Origin: JBAYJY01 sp041664945 | Lineage (GTDB): Bacteria > UBP15 > UBA6099 | Length of the DNA stretch: 40,998 bases | Direction of reading: 5' to 3' | Assembly: GCA_041664945.1 (NCBI GenBank) | Contig: JBAYJY010000016.1 | Coordinates: 1-40,998, forward strand | Shown: piece by piece, positions 13,295 through 21,777 of the stretch | How the letters are laid out: each line of letters starts with the position of its first letter | How positions within the stretch are numbered: the first letter of the stretch is position 1 | The notes under the pieces: model-generated | Seen by the model: only the letters and a program-made list of their open reading frames with translations | Databases searched by the model: none | What the model was told of the DNA's origin: nothing | Position numbers and translations under genes: made by a program

Positions 13295-16200
13295 TTGACC
13301 AGACTAAACAGATACATTGTTCTCTCTTTTCTTATTCTTTTATTAATATCCCAAGCCGCGAGAGCTGATTTGTGTTTGTTGAAAAACGGCGATTATTCCC
13401 TTGCCGGCTTGCCGTGCGCGGATGCCGACGCCTATTACGGGGATGCGGTTGACGGAGTGACCGATCTGTATTTCAGCATCGGCGAAAACATCACGCTCGA
13501 TAATATTTATGAGCAGACAAGCGGTTCGTTTCCCGTTCTCGGTTTCGAGTCCTATTGGAATTTCGATTCGATGAAAATGTCCAATCCGGACAATTGCGAT
13601 ACGGACACTACGACGGAATTGCCGAAATGCGTTAAACCCGTCTGCGCGGTCGATCCGAACAGTATTTTTGATTTTGACGCGTTCAGTCCCCCATGCGCAA
13701 ATTTTGTCGAGGACGGCGTGGTGGATGGTTTTTTTATTGAAGCCGCGGAAATAAGTATGTCCAATCCTCCTGTTTATACGAATGTTTTACTTAATAGTGT
13801 TGGTTTTACAAATGAATTCGCTTCGGGCGCCGTGTTTTCAATTGATTTCGCAAAGGCTGAAGGATCGTTCATAACTCAAGTGTTCAATGACAGCGGCTGC
13901 GACATATTGGATGCGTCCTGCTCGGGGAATCCGAAGCAGAATATCATGCCGGCGAGACTGCATGTGGTCAACGCGCAGAAGCCGCCGGCGCCCGCTTTTG
14001 TTTATGATGGAACAGGCGCGGACATAATGTTTTCGTCCTCCACAACGACTCTTTCCGCCAACTGGGCGGCTGTTGTCGACCCGACATCGAACATCAGAGC
14101 ATATTGGTATGCAATCGGGACGTTCCCCGGCGATACCGATGTTCTTAAATGGACGAGCGCCGGCGCAAACACGAGCGTGACGAGGACGGGCCTGCATCTC
14201 ACGGCGGGAATAACTTATTATTTCACGGTGAAAGCCCGAAATTCTGCGGGACTGGTCGGCGAGGCGTCAAATTCGAACGGCATCACAATAGATGTAACGC
14301 CGCCCGCTGTGGCGATAACGGCGCCAGCGAATAATTTTAAGGTTAAAACCGCGTCGATTTTGGTGAGCGGCTCTATGGAGGTTGGCGCGACGGTCAAGGT
14401 GAACGGCGTAAACGCGACAGTCGGCGGCACAACGTTCTCGGCGACGATACCGCTTACTGAGGGCGAAAATACGGTGACGGCGGTCGCGAAGGACTCCGCT
14501 GGCAATTCAGGGTCGGTTTCGATAACCGGCGGACTCGACACCACTCAGCCGGACGCGCAGATAAATGCGCCCGCATCCGGAACGGTCGTTGTGGGAACGG
14601 TAGTTTTCTCGGGCAGGGCGACCGACGCTCATTTCTCGAATTATTCGATGGAATACAAACCCGCGAACTCGCCGGGCTCATGGGTCGCGTTCGCTTCGTC
14701 AACTGTCGAAGTCGCTTCAGGAACGATCGGCTCATTCAACACGGCAGGTTTGAACGGCGCGATTTCGTTCAGATTGTCCGCATACGACAGCTATGGAAAT
14801 GTCCGGCAGGCTGCGGTGACCCTGACTGTTTCGGGCGACATGTCGTACGCGCTTCCAACGCCTGCTGATTGGCAGATCGCGACCATTCCAATGGTTCCCG
14901 ACGCGCCATCGGTCGCCAGACTACTCGACCAGTCGAAATGTCAGGCCTACCGCTGGGACCCGACAGCGGCCGACGACCCGATTCTTCGCAAATATAAAAT
15001 ACCCACGTCATTTTCGGCGGGGCGGGGCTTTTGGCTTAAGCGCGTCGGCGCCAACGAAACTGTTGAAATTAACGGGCCGCCGGCGAACACTTCGTCATCG
15101 TTCGAAATGGCGTTACAAAAAGGCTGGAATCTGATCGGCAACCCGTTCACGTGGGATATCTCGTGGGATTATGTCACCCTGAAAAAGGTCGCTGCGGTAT
15201 ATACTGTGGCGCAAGCAGCCGATCTCGGTCTGATCGACCGGACTCCTTTCGATTGGCCCGGCGCCGGCTGGACGCCGCTGGTCGGTGAATACAATACAAA
15301 TGTCCTGAAAACGTGGCGCGGATATTTTCTATACTCCGGAGCGGACGGCGTATCGATTCAGTTCAGCCCGGTCGCGGATATTTCTCCCGCCGCATCGAGG
15401 ATGTTTCGTTACGATCCGGAACCGTTTATCGATCTCGCAGCAACAACCGACGCTAACTACGATTTCGGAAATATTGGCGGCCTTCTGAAAGGCGTATCCG
15501 AAAGCCGCGACGGTTACGACGTTCATGAGCCGCCGCCGCCGATGGGAAATTATATTTCGCTTTTCTTCAACCACGACGACTGGGGCGCCGACTCAGGGCG
15601 CTACGCGATCGATATCAGGACGCCGGATGGGACGGACCCGGGCTGTACGAGTCTGCCGCCGACGGCGACGGCGTGCAAAATCTGGGACTTTACGGTCGAG
15701 GCAAACAAGACCGGCGGCAAGATCACAGTCAGTTGGCTTACGCTTAAAAAATATGAGGGGCTTTTCACGGCGACGCTCACCGACCAGACGGCTGGAACCG
15801 ATGTGGACATGATTGCGAATTTCAAGTATGAATACACCGCGCCGGTGGACAACCCGCCGTCGAGAAATTTCAAAATCAAGTTAGTCAGGATCGCCGAGCC
15901 GCAGAGCATCAGCCACACGCTGAGCGCCGGCTGGAATCTCGTCGCATTCCCCGTTTTGTTTTTTACAAATGATGCCGCGCAGCAACTCGGCGGCAGCCTG
16001 CCCGACTTCACTTTGTTCCAGTACAGAGACGGCAGGATATTCACAGTCACCGACACCGGCGGCGTGAACTTCGAGAACGGCATCGGTTACTGGATGTATT
16101 CGGCGGGCGCGGCTACGGTGTCGGTCAAGGGAATCCCGGCGGACGGAACCTTCATGAGCGTCAACGTGCCGCTCAAAAAGGGCTGGACCGCGTTTGGCAA

Positions 16201-16426
16201 TCCATTCAACAAAACGCTGTCGGTTGCCAACAGCGTCAGCGCAGTGTGCGGAAAAAACAGCATGACTGTCAGCGAAGCGATCTCCGGAGGCTGGCTCGGC
16301 TCAAAGATATACGGATTCAACGGAACCAGCTACGTTCCGGTTGAATCCACAGACTCGCTCGAACCCTGGAAGGGCTATTACGTTAAAACGAACTCAGATT
16401 GCTTTCTAAAAATAAATCAGTTTTAA
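13295..16426 (+). CDS. Large secreted surface protein with FN3 and Ig-like domains
   Basis: 1043 residues beginning at TTG with GAGG six bases upstream. The signal peptide is MTRLNRYIVLSFLILLLISQ followed by AARA. Residues ~25-225 are a cysteine-bearing region of unknown family. About 228-335 is a fibronectin type III-like domain (LHLTAGITYYFTVKARNSAG). About 336-412 is a bacterial Ig-like/glucodextranase-B-type domain (VKVNGVNATVGG, LTEGENTVTAVAKDSAGN), and a second Ig-like domain runs to ~510. The C-terminal half repeats a module with GWNLIGNPF, GWNLVAFPV and GWTAFGNPF signatures and GRGFWLKR, GYWMYS and GYYVKT strands. No sortase, autotransporter or PorSS sorting tail was recognised. A role in adhesion or polymer binding is possible. 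Confidence 0.8.
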   Translation: MTRLNRYIVLSFLILLLISQAARADLCLLKNGDYSLAGLPCADADAYYGDAVDGVTDLYFSIGENITLDNIYEQTSGSFPVLGFESYWNFDSMKMSNPDNCDTDTTTELPKCVKPVCAVDPNSIFDFDAFSPPCANFVEDGVVDGFFIEAAEISMSNPPVYTNVLLNSVGFTNEFASGAVFSIDFAKAEGSFITQVFNDSGCDILDASCSGNPKQNIMPARLHVVNAQKPPAPAFVYDGTGADIMFSSSTTTLSANWAAVVDPTSNIRAYWYAIGTFPGDTDVLKWTSAGANTSVTRTGLHLTAGITYYFTVKARNSAGLVGEASNSNGITIDVTPPAVAITAPANNFKVKTASILVSGSMEVGATVKVNGVNATVGGTTFSATIPLTEGENTVTAVAKDSAGNSGSVSITGGLDTTQPDAQINAPASGTVVVGTVVFSGRATDAHFSNYSMEYKPANSPGSWVAFASSTVEVASGTIGSFNTAGLNGAISFRLSAYDSYGNVRQAAVTLTVSGDMSYALPTPADWQIATIPMVPDAPSVARLLDQSKCQAYRWDPTAADDPILRKYKIPTSFSAGRGFWLKRVGANETVEINGPPANTSSSFEMALQKGWNLIGNPFTWDISWDYVTLKKVAAVYTVAQAADLGLIDRTPFDWPGAGWTPLVGEYNTNVLKTWRGYFLYSGADGVSIQFSPVADISPAASRMFRYDPEPFIDLAATTDANYDFGNIGGLLKGVSESRDGYDVHEPPPPMGNYISLFFNHDDWGADSGRYAIDIRTPDGTDPGCTSLPPTATACKIWDFTVEANKTGGKITVSWLTLKKYEGLFTATLTDQTAGTDVDMIANFKYEYTAPVDNPPSRNFKIKLVRIAEPQSISHTLSAGWNLVAFPVLFFTNDAAQQLGGSLPDFTLFQYRDGRIFTVTDTGGVNFENGIGYWMYSAGAATVSVKGIPADGTFMSVNVPLKKGWTAFGNPFNKTLSVANSVSAVCGKNSMTVSEAISGGWLGSKIYGFNGTSYVPVESTDSLEPWKGYYVKTNSDCFLKINQF

Positions 16427-16449
16427 CATTAACGATGTTGAATGTTCTT

Positions 16450-16995
16450 TCAGCGCGGATAGCCGAGCGCTTTGCTTATGCGCAGGCAGCCGAGGTAAAA
16501 CACAACCGGCGCGACCAGCCAGACGATTTGTATGAATGCAGTGTATCCCTGACCGCGGATTGTGATCCAGACAGGGTTCCATTTCTGAGGCTGGTATTCC
16601 CACATGACGCCGTTGCCGATCAGTTCCACGACGAACGCTGACGCCGCGCCCCAGGCGATCATTATGGCGAGTTCCCGCCAGTCGAACGCCGCGCAGACGC
16701 CGCTCAGCGGCCTGCGCAGGATGATTCGGGCAATGACGCAGCCGGCCATGAACAAACCGCCGTCCCATAGGGAATGGCTTATCAATATGGTGACCATCGG
16801 CAGGGGCCAGCTCATTTTGAATACTATGAAGCCCGGCATGAATCCGATGAAAAGCTCGAACGTCAGGCCGATGACAATGCCGAGGGCGACAAAAAGAACT
16901 TCACGCAAGGCAATGCGCCGTGCGGCGAAAAGCGCCAGCGCTCCAGCCGGCGCGGCAAGCCCGATCGCTATGTCAGCAACTACTCGCCATTCCAA
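16450..16995 (-). CDS. Hypothetical polytopic membrane protein
   Basis: 181 residues starting at TTG with an excellent AAAGGAGG eight bases upstream; no in-frame ATG lies nearby. About five transmembrane segments are visible: IAIGLAAPAGALALFAA, VLFVALGIVIGLTFELFIG, MVTILISHSLWDGGLFMAGC, LAIMIAWGAASAFVVELIG and AFIQIVWLVAPVVFYLG. A WEYQPQKWNP loop near the C-terminus is the most distinctive motif. I do not recognise the family. It converges on the surface protein gene with only 23 bases between stops and no clear terminator. Confidence 0.75.
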   Translation of the reverse strand: MEWRVVADIAIGLAAPAGALALFAARRIALREVLFVALGIVIGLTFELFIGFMPGFIVFKMSWPLPMVTILISHSLWDGGLFMAGCVIARIILRRPLSGVCAAFDWRELAIMIAWGAASAFVVELIGNGVMWEYQPQKWNPVWITIRGQGYTAFIQIVWLVAPVVFYLGCLRISKALGYPR

Positions 16996-17091
16996 TGGTT
17001 GTTCCTCCTTTGGGTTGCCTCTTGGTGTCTCGATTTATCCGAATTTTAAAATAGATATGAGGCGCATACAATAAATAATTCATCTATTTTC

Positions 17092-17120
17092 TTGGATATT
17101 GTCCCTCTTAAGGTTATAAT
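17092..17120 (+). promoter_or_regulatory. Promoter of the toxin-antitoxin pair
   Basis: TTGGAT (17092-17097) and TATAAT (17115-17120) are exactly 17 bases apart. The -10 lies inside the GTTATAA inverted repeat, as expected for an autoregulated antitoxin operon. Confidence 0.65.
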
Positions 17121-17142
17121 AATGTTATAACAATGGCATAAC
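17113..17142 (+). promoter_or_regulatory. Candidate antitoxin operator (GTTATAA repeats)
   Basis: GTTATAA-TAATG-TTATAAC (17113-17131) is a perfect inverted repeat with 7-base arms. The same stretch can be read as 11-base-spaced direct repeats: GTTATAATAAT, GTTATAACAAT and GGCATAACGGC. Either reading suits cooperative binding by an AbrB/MazE-type dimer on one face of the helix. Confidence 0.55.
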
Positions 17143-17159
17143 GGCAGGAGATGGCGTCG

Positions 17160-17384
17160 ATGAAAAAGAAACTTACAACTGTAGGAAACAGTCTTGCGCT
17201 GATCATTGACCGCCCGATACTCGATTTACTCGATATTGATGCGGAAACGGAACTCGACATTAGAACGGACGGCAAGGGATTGAATATTACGCCGGTTCGG
17301 AAAAGCCACAAGATGCGTGTCGCGGAGGCTACGGAAAAAATGATTAAGACACACGAAAAAACGTTGCGTAAACTCGCTGAATGA
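17160..17384 (+). CDS. AbrB/MazE-type antitoxin
   Basis: A 74-residue antitoxin. The N-terminal swapped-hairpin SpoVT/AbrB domain is seen in KLTTVGNSLALIIDRPILDL and the LNITPVR strand. The charged C-terminal tail would wrap and neutralise the toxin. An in-frame ATG at 17151 directly abuts AGGAG, while the ATG at 17160 is nine bases from it, so the later start is preferred. Its stop codon overlaps the toxin's ATG (ATGA). Confidence 0.85.
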   Translation: MKKKLTTVGNSLALIIDRPILDLLDIDAETELDIRTDGKGLNITPVRKSHKMRVAEATEKMIKTHEKTLRKLAE

Positions 17385-17778
17385 AACTCGAACCCGAATT
17401 TCTATCAATTGAGGATGTTTTAGATATCCACGAGCGGCAGTTTGAGCAGTTCGGCGGTTCAGGGGGAATCCGCGACATCAGACTTCTTGAATCCGCTGTC
17501 GCCATGCCGCAATCGACATTCGGCGGCGAGTGGCTTCACGCGACCTTTTCGAAATGGCTGCCGCTTATGCATTCCACATCGCTGAAAACCAACCATTTGT
17601 AGACGGCAACAAGCGCGCCGGCCTACTTTGCGCTATTGTTTTCCTTGATATCAATGGAATTTCTCTTGACTATCCAGACGACCGGCTGTTTCAAGCCATG
17701 ATTGACATTGCAGATAAGAAATCCGACAAAAATAATCTTGCGATGCTCCTCAAAGATATCTTTCCACAGAAGAAATAA
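17381..17778 (+). pseudogene. Doc/Fic-family toxin, frameshifted
   Basis: Two overlapping frames together make one death-on-curing toxin of about 131 residues. The first frame gives SIEDVLDIHERQFEQFGGSG, then LLESAVAMPQSTFGGEWLHA. The second continues with DLFEMAAAYAFHIAEN and the Fic-like motif QPFVDGNKRAGL. The switch falls at about 17543, where CACGCGACC would need one extra G (GCG GAC CTT) to stay in frame, so a single-base deletion is the simplest reading. As the sequence stands the toxin stops early after KTNHL and lacks its active-site loop. The position usually occupied by His in HPFVDGNKR is Gln here, a variant I believe occurs in family members. A sequencing or assembly error is possible. 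Confidence 0.8.
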
Positions 17779-18256
17779 CATAGCTCCTAACTGCAATGCC
17801 TAACTGCATTGTTATTCCGAGCGAAGAGAGGAATCTTCAATAAAACTACTATAAGGAAAGCTTTATCTGGATTTCTCGCTTCGCTCGAAATGACAAATTG
17901 GGGGTGAAATGAGAAATTGGGGTCATAACAAATGTTTGACGTGGCAAAATGAGAAATTATGGCGATATGAGAAATTATGGCATAACAAATGTTTGATGTG
18001 GCAAAATGAGAAATTATGGGGTGAAATGAGAAATTGGGGTCATAACAAATGTTTGACGTGGCAAAATGAGAAATATGGGGAAATGTGAAATTATGGCGAT
18101 ATGAGAAATTATGGCATAACAAATGTTTGACAATGCATGAGGCATAACGCCCAACCCGAATTGAAACCGGTTCGATTGCAAATGCGACTGAATAATTGAC
18201 TTCGCGGTTTGGCTTTCCTGTATGCTGACTGCAGTTTGCCGACTGTTGATTTCTGT
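17779..18256. other. Gene-free stretch with repeats
   Basis: The first part (about 17813-17895) carries ATTCCGAGCGAAGAGAGGAATCT and, inverted, GATTTCTCGCTTCGCTCGAAATGA, a common bacterial intergenic repeat type. The tandem repeat block 17901-18130 follows. The last 120 bases show nothing recognisable. Confidence 0.6.
17901..18130. repeat. Tandem degenerate repeat, two large units
   Basis: Two units, 17901-17996 (96 bases) and 18018-18130 (113 bases), share the same start (GGGGTGAAATGAGAAATTGG) and the same end. The 16-base core CATAACAAATGTTTGA occurs four times, at 17924, 17981, 18041 and 18115. The fillers are built from ATGAGAAATTATGG and GTGGCAAAATGAGAAAT words. It has no unique spacers, so it is not a CRISPR array. 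Confidence 0.85.
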
Positions 18257-18898
18257 TTATGACGGAGTCCAGCCGGATGCCTGAATGAGTTGCATGAAGT
18301 ATTTAGCCTCGTGCGTTTTGTAAAGATTCAGCCAGGCTTCGAGCGCTTCCGGAGCGAGAACATCGAGTTTTTTCATAATGCAGTAAGCGAACTCGATCGG
18401 CGCGGCGCCGCCGGCGGTTATGAGGTCGCCGCCGATGACGGCGGGTTCATTTTTGTATCGTTTTTCTCCAAGGTAGGAAGGGCAGACGGATTTGAGGAAC
18501 CCGAGATCGTTGCTTGTGTGGTCGCGGTTGTCGAGCGCGCCTGTTCCGGCGAGAGCGACAGTCGCGCCGCAAATCGCCGCGACGGGAACGCAGGCGCCGA
18601 GAAACTGGTTTGCTATTTGAAGAATCGGCGCATGGCTCGCATCCATCCAGACTTCGCCGCCCGGCAGCAGCAGCAAGCCGGCGTTTTCAAGAGCGACGTC
18701 GCCGACAGTTATATCGGGCAGGACGCGAAGGCCGCCCATCGTTGTTATCGGGTCTTTTGACAGCGCGACCGTTTTCACATCAAACGTCGAAGCGTCTTTT
18801 TTGAAAAAACGGCCAGTGCGAAGTTCGGCGAGCGCGAAGCCCGGCTCCCAGTCGGCCAGCGTGTCGAGAACGTAAATATATATGATTTTCTTATCCAT
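18257..18898 (-). CDS. DJ-1/PfpI family protein
   Basis: A 213-residue member of the DJ-1/PfpI class I glutamine-amidotransferase-like superfamily. The nucleophile elbow is AAICGATVALA with Cys110, the conserved acidic residue is in ADWEP (E18), and LLLLPGGEVW marks the central strand. Family members include glyoxalase III-type deglycases, chaperones and peptidases; the exact activity cannot be told from sequence. The ATG at 18898 is chosen because GGAGG lies nine bases upstream. The nine codons upstream of it are unlikely to be coding. Confidence 0.85.
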   Translation of the reverse strand: MDKKIIYIYVLDTLADWEPGFALAELRTGRFFKKDASTFDVKTVALSKDPITTMGGLRVLPDITVGDVALENAGLLLLPGGEVWMDASHAPILQIANQFLGACVPVAAICGATVALAGTGALDNRDHTSNDLGFLKSVCPSYLGEKRYKNEPAVIGGDLITAGGAAPIEFAYCIMKKLDVLAPEALEAWLNLYKTHEAKYFMQLIQASGWTPS

Positions 18899-18943
18899 AA
18901 TCACTCGCCTCCGCGATGACAACATTAAATTTTTGAAGTTTTA

Positions 18944-21487
18944 TCAGAATTCAATATTTACCTTTTCGCCAGCGCCGCCGGCGAGATCAATTTCATATAA
19001 ATTGTCGCCCGCTTCAAACCAGCCTTCGCCAGCGCCGGACGCCGGTTTCCCGCCTATCGCGAGGTTGCGTGAAACGGACATAACTTTCGAGGGCGCAGTC
19101 TCGCTATAGATCAGAAGGCGCGTCGCCGAGTTTTTAGGGCCGTTGAGCTCGATCTCCATTCCGTTCGGGCCGTCGGTCCAGGATTTAATTCTCGCTGAGG
19201 ACGCGGTGACGAATTTTCCGGCGTCGCCGATCAGCGCGCGGCCCCGGGCGTCGACAGGGGCGAGAACGGCATAAACGAACTCGGTCTGCCGCAGTCCGCG
19301 CTTCAGGCTGAATTCCTTGCCGACGCGCAAAGCGGAGCCGCCGTAAAAATCGTAAATCACGTAGTCGCCGGAAAGCGGCAGGTCGTTGTTAGTCAGCGTA
19401 AACGTCATCTTGTTGTTGATGAGCAATTCGTTGACGTGCATTCCGAGAACGTAATGCCACGTCCTGCCTGATACCGCGGACTGCGTGTAGCCGACGAGCG
19501 TTTCCTTTTCCGCCATCGGGTTTTTGAAGAACATCCTTTCGACGGGCGCGAGAGGGCGGTCGGGTTTCACGAGCGCGCCTTCCTCGTCCGCCATGAGCGC
19601 CACGAGCGGTTTGTTGATGTCGCCTATGCGGTCGCCGATGCCGACCGGACCGGCGCTCAGGATGCTCAGAAGCGCTTCCTGCCTGTAGTACGGCTCGAAA
19701 AGATGCGCGTTTTCGTCATATTTATTATTCGGGTCTCCGGAAGCGAGATATCCGCGCGCGCGTAGCGGATCGGCAAAAGTTTTGTCGGGCGGGTTCGTGA
19801 TAAAAACGTCTTTGAACGGATAAGCGCCGACCGCGGCGATCAGCGGCGAAGTGTAGTAATGCTCCCACCACAAATTAACCGAGCGGCCGTGGAACCTGAC
19901 GTAGTAGTCGTTCGAACTGCGGATGTTAGAGACAGCCTGATGGCGGGTGGATTCGAAATAGAAGAGGATGGTCGGCATGCAGTACTGAATGTCGAGGCCG
20001 CGCGCGGCCATGGCGACGTTCATGTTTTTCATCCAGTTTGAGGCGAGGTCCGGATCGCCGCGTAGCGCGTCGACGCGCGAAATCTGCGTTCCGAGCCAGT
20101 CCTGTTCGTACATCACGCCGCCCCAGCTTTTGACGCTGTCGGCCCAGATGTCGAACACCTCGCGCGTAAGCGGCTGAAGGCCGTCTTTAGCGGATGGGCC
20201 GCTGCCCGGAGTGATGCTTTTGCTCTCGGCGGCCGCTTTCGCGCCTTCGTTGCCGATGAACGGCATCCGGTCTTTATACGGCGTGTCGATCGCGAAATAT
20301 CTGTTGTGGAACGTGAGAGGCAGGCCGAGCTTTTTCTGGAAATCGGCCAGCCCGTCCGGGAACATCTCTTTCACCGGCTCCCAGAGCATGACGCCGTTGT
20401 CGATTTTGGATTTGTAGTACCACCATGAATCGAGTTGAATATGGCGCGCCGGAATATTTTCTTTTTTCAGGTAATCGCCGAGCGCGAGGAGAGTCTCGGA
20501 GTAGTTCTTTCCCGGCGCGGTGCGGTAGTAGTAGTAAGCGCCGTTATCCGTCCAGTAGCCGAGATATTTCAGGAAGAACGTTTCGTTCTTTTCGAGAGGC
20601 TTCTTACCGCTTTCGGCGAGCATCGCGGCGCCGAGAGAGTTCATCGAGTCGACGACGCCTTTATCGCTGAAAACGACGATGCTTTCCGTTACGCGGCCGG
20701 GTTCGAGATTTTGCAGTTCGCCGTCGAGTCCGACAGCGACGGCGTGGCCGAAACCGCGGCTTGAAAGGTCGAGCGCGCGCGTGAAGCGGATCAAAAAGTC
20801 GCTGAACGGAGCCAGAGCGCCGGTCCAGCCGCTTTGATCGAAAACGAACAGCGGAGTCGCGATGAATCCGTCGGTCCAGTTGGAGAGGGCGCGTTTCACA
20901 TTTTTGCCGAACAGCGCCTGAGGCCAAATCTGATAGTTGTAGGAAAAAACATTCATGCCGGCGCCGGAGTCGTCAGGAGCGAACACCGGAAAATTCAGGG
21001 ATGTGTCGCCGAAAGCGGCGGTTTTCGCGGCTTTGTAACCGTCGGGAAAACTTTGCATGAATTTCACCGCTGTTTTCTCTTCATAGACGCGGAATTCGGT
21101 GTCGAAGCGCAGGCCTTCGGTTTCCCACTTCAGAATCGCCGACTTGTAAGCGCCAGTTTTGTCGGCGCCGGCGGACGTTGAAACGCCGTTCAACTTCATC
21201 TCGCCGGAAGGAGCGCCGTCAGGCCCCGCGTTGAGCAGCATGCGGCCGTTGATGCGCATCGCCACCAGCCCGTCGCCGATAAAACGCTTGCCGCCCTTCG
21301 AAATATGGTAGACGCCCGACGTTTTGTTTATTTCGAGCAGAAGGCCGGAATCCGCATTTTCGATCGACAGGGAATTGCCGTCCTCGGTAGTTTTCAGCGA
21401 GCCGGCAAAAGAAACACAAGAGATCAATAGAGTTGTTGCGACAATTATTGTGATGCAGTTGTAACGGAATGTTCTTAAAAGAGACAT
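18944..21487 (-). CDS. Large glycoside-hydrolase-like lipoprotein
   Basis: 847 residues from the ATG at 21487, which is preceded by GGGGAGG; an upstream ATG at 21523 lacks a ribosome site. The signal sequence ends in LISC, a good lipobox, so it is probably a lipoprotein. An N-terminal beta-sandwich (to about residue 300) is followed by a probable (beta/alpha)8 barrel with KYLGYWTDNGAYYYY, IPARHIQLDSWWYYK and WGGVMYEQDWL, then a C-terminal beta domain. The layout and the LDSWWY and YEQDWL acidic motifs recall the GH31/GH36 alpha-galactosidase-like clan, with Asp in these motifs as candidate catalytic residues. The substrate is unknown. No transporter or sugar-metabolism genes are adjacent. Confidence 0.75.
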   Translation of the reverse strand: MSLLRTFRYNCITIIVATTLLISCVSFAGSLKTTEDGNSLSIENADSGLLLEINKTSGVYHISKGGKRFIGDGLVAMRINGRMLLNAGPDGAPSGEMKLNGVSTSAGADKTGAYKSAILKWETEGLRFDTEFRVYEEKTAVKFMQSFPDGYKAAKTAAFGDTSLNFPVFAPDDSGAGMNVFSYNYQIWPQALFGKNVKRALSNWTDGFIATPLFVFDQSGWTGALAPFSDFLIRFTRALDLSSRGFGHAVAVGLDGELQNLEPGRVTESIVVFSDKGVVDSMNSLGAAMLAESGKKPLEKNETFFLKYLGYWTDNGAYYYYRTAPGKNYSETLLALGDYLKKENIPARHIQLDSWWYYKSKIDNGVMLWEPVKEMFPDGLADFQKKLGLPLTFHNRYFAIDTPYKDRMPFIGNEGAKAAAESKSITPGSGPSAKDGLQPLTREVFDIWADSVKSWGGVMYEQDWLGTQISRVDALRGDPDLASNWMKNMNVAMAARGLDIQYCMPTILFYFESTRHQAVSNIRSSNDYYVRFHGRSVNLWWEHYYTSPLIAAVGAYPFKDVFITNPPDKTFADPLRARGYLASGDPNNKYDENAHLFEPYYRQEALLSILSAGPVGIGDRIGDINKPLVALMADEEGALVKPDRPLAPVERMFFKNPMAEKETLVGYTQSAVSGRTWHYVLGMHVNELLINNKMTFTLTNNDLPLSGDYVIYDFYGGSALRVGKEFSLKRGLRQTEFVYAVLAPVDARGRALIGDAGKFVTASSARIKSWTDGPNGMEIELNGPKNSATRLLIYSETAPSKVMSVSRNLAIGGKPASGAGEGWFEAGDNLYEIDLAGGAGEKVNIEF

Positions 21488-21777
21488 ACAACCTCCCCGA
21501 ATCGTAAGTAATTTAATATACATTTAAATCAGCGGCGGAACAACCTTTTAGCGCGGTTCAAAATGTGTTTCGGATATACAACCTGATTCGATTATTTTAT
21601 TGCCGAAAACCGGAATTGTGGAATTCCGTTCGTCTAAATAAACAAAGGAAAAGATTATTTGGCGAGAGGCACGGCATTTGAAACATACTGAGGCGAGAGC
21701 GTGTTAGTATATGTGGCGTTGGAAATGGATTAAACAATCGGATTGTGGCGCCTCAACGACAATGCGGGGTGATGAAA

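Noticed and set aside
17787..18122. A 111-codon frame on the minus strand with repeated peptide words
   Set aside because: It is a direct translation of the tandem repeat block, with no start signals and no domain character.
17901..18130. Possible CRISPR array
   Set aside because: The spaces between the repeated cores are themselves repeats and vary in length; there are no unique spacers and no cas genes.
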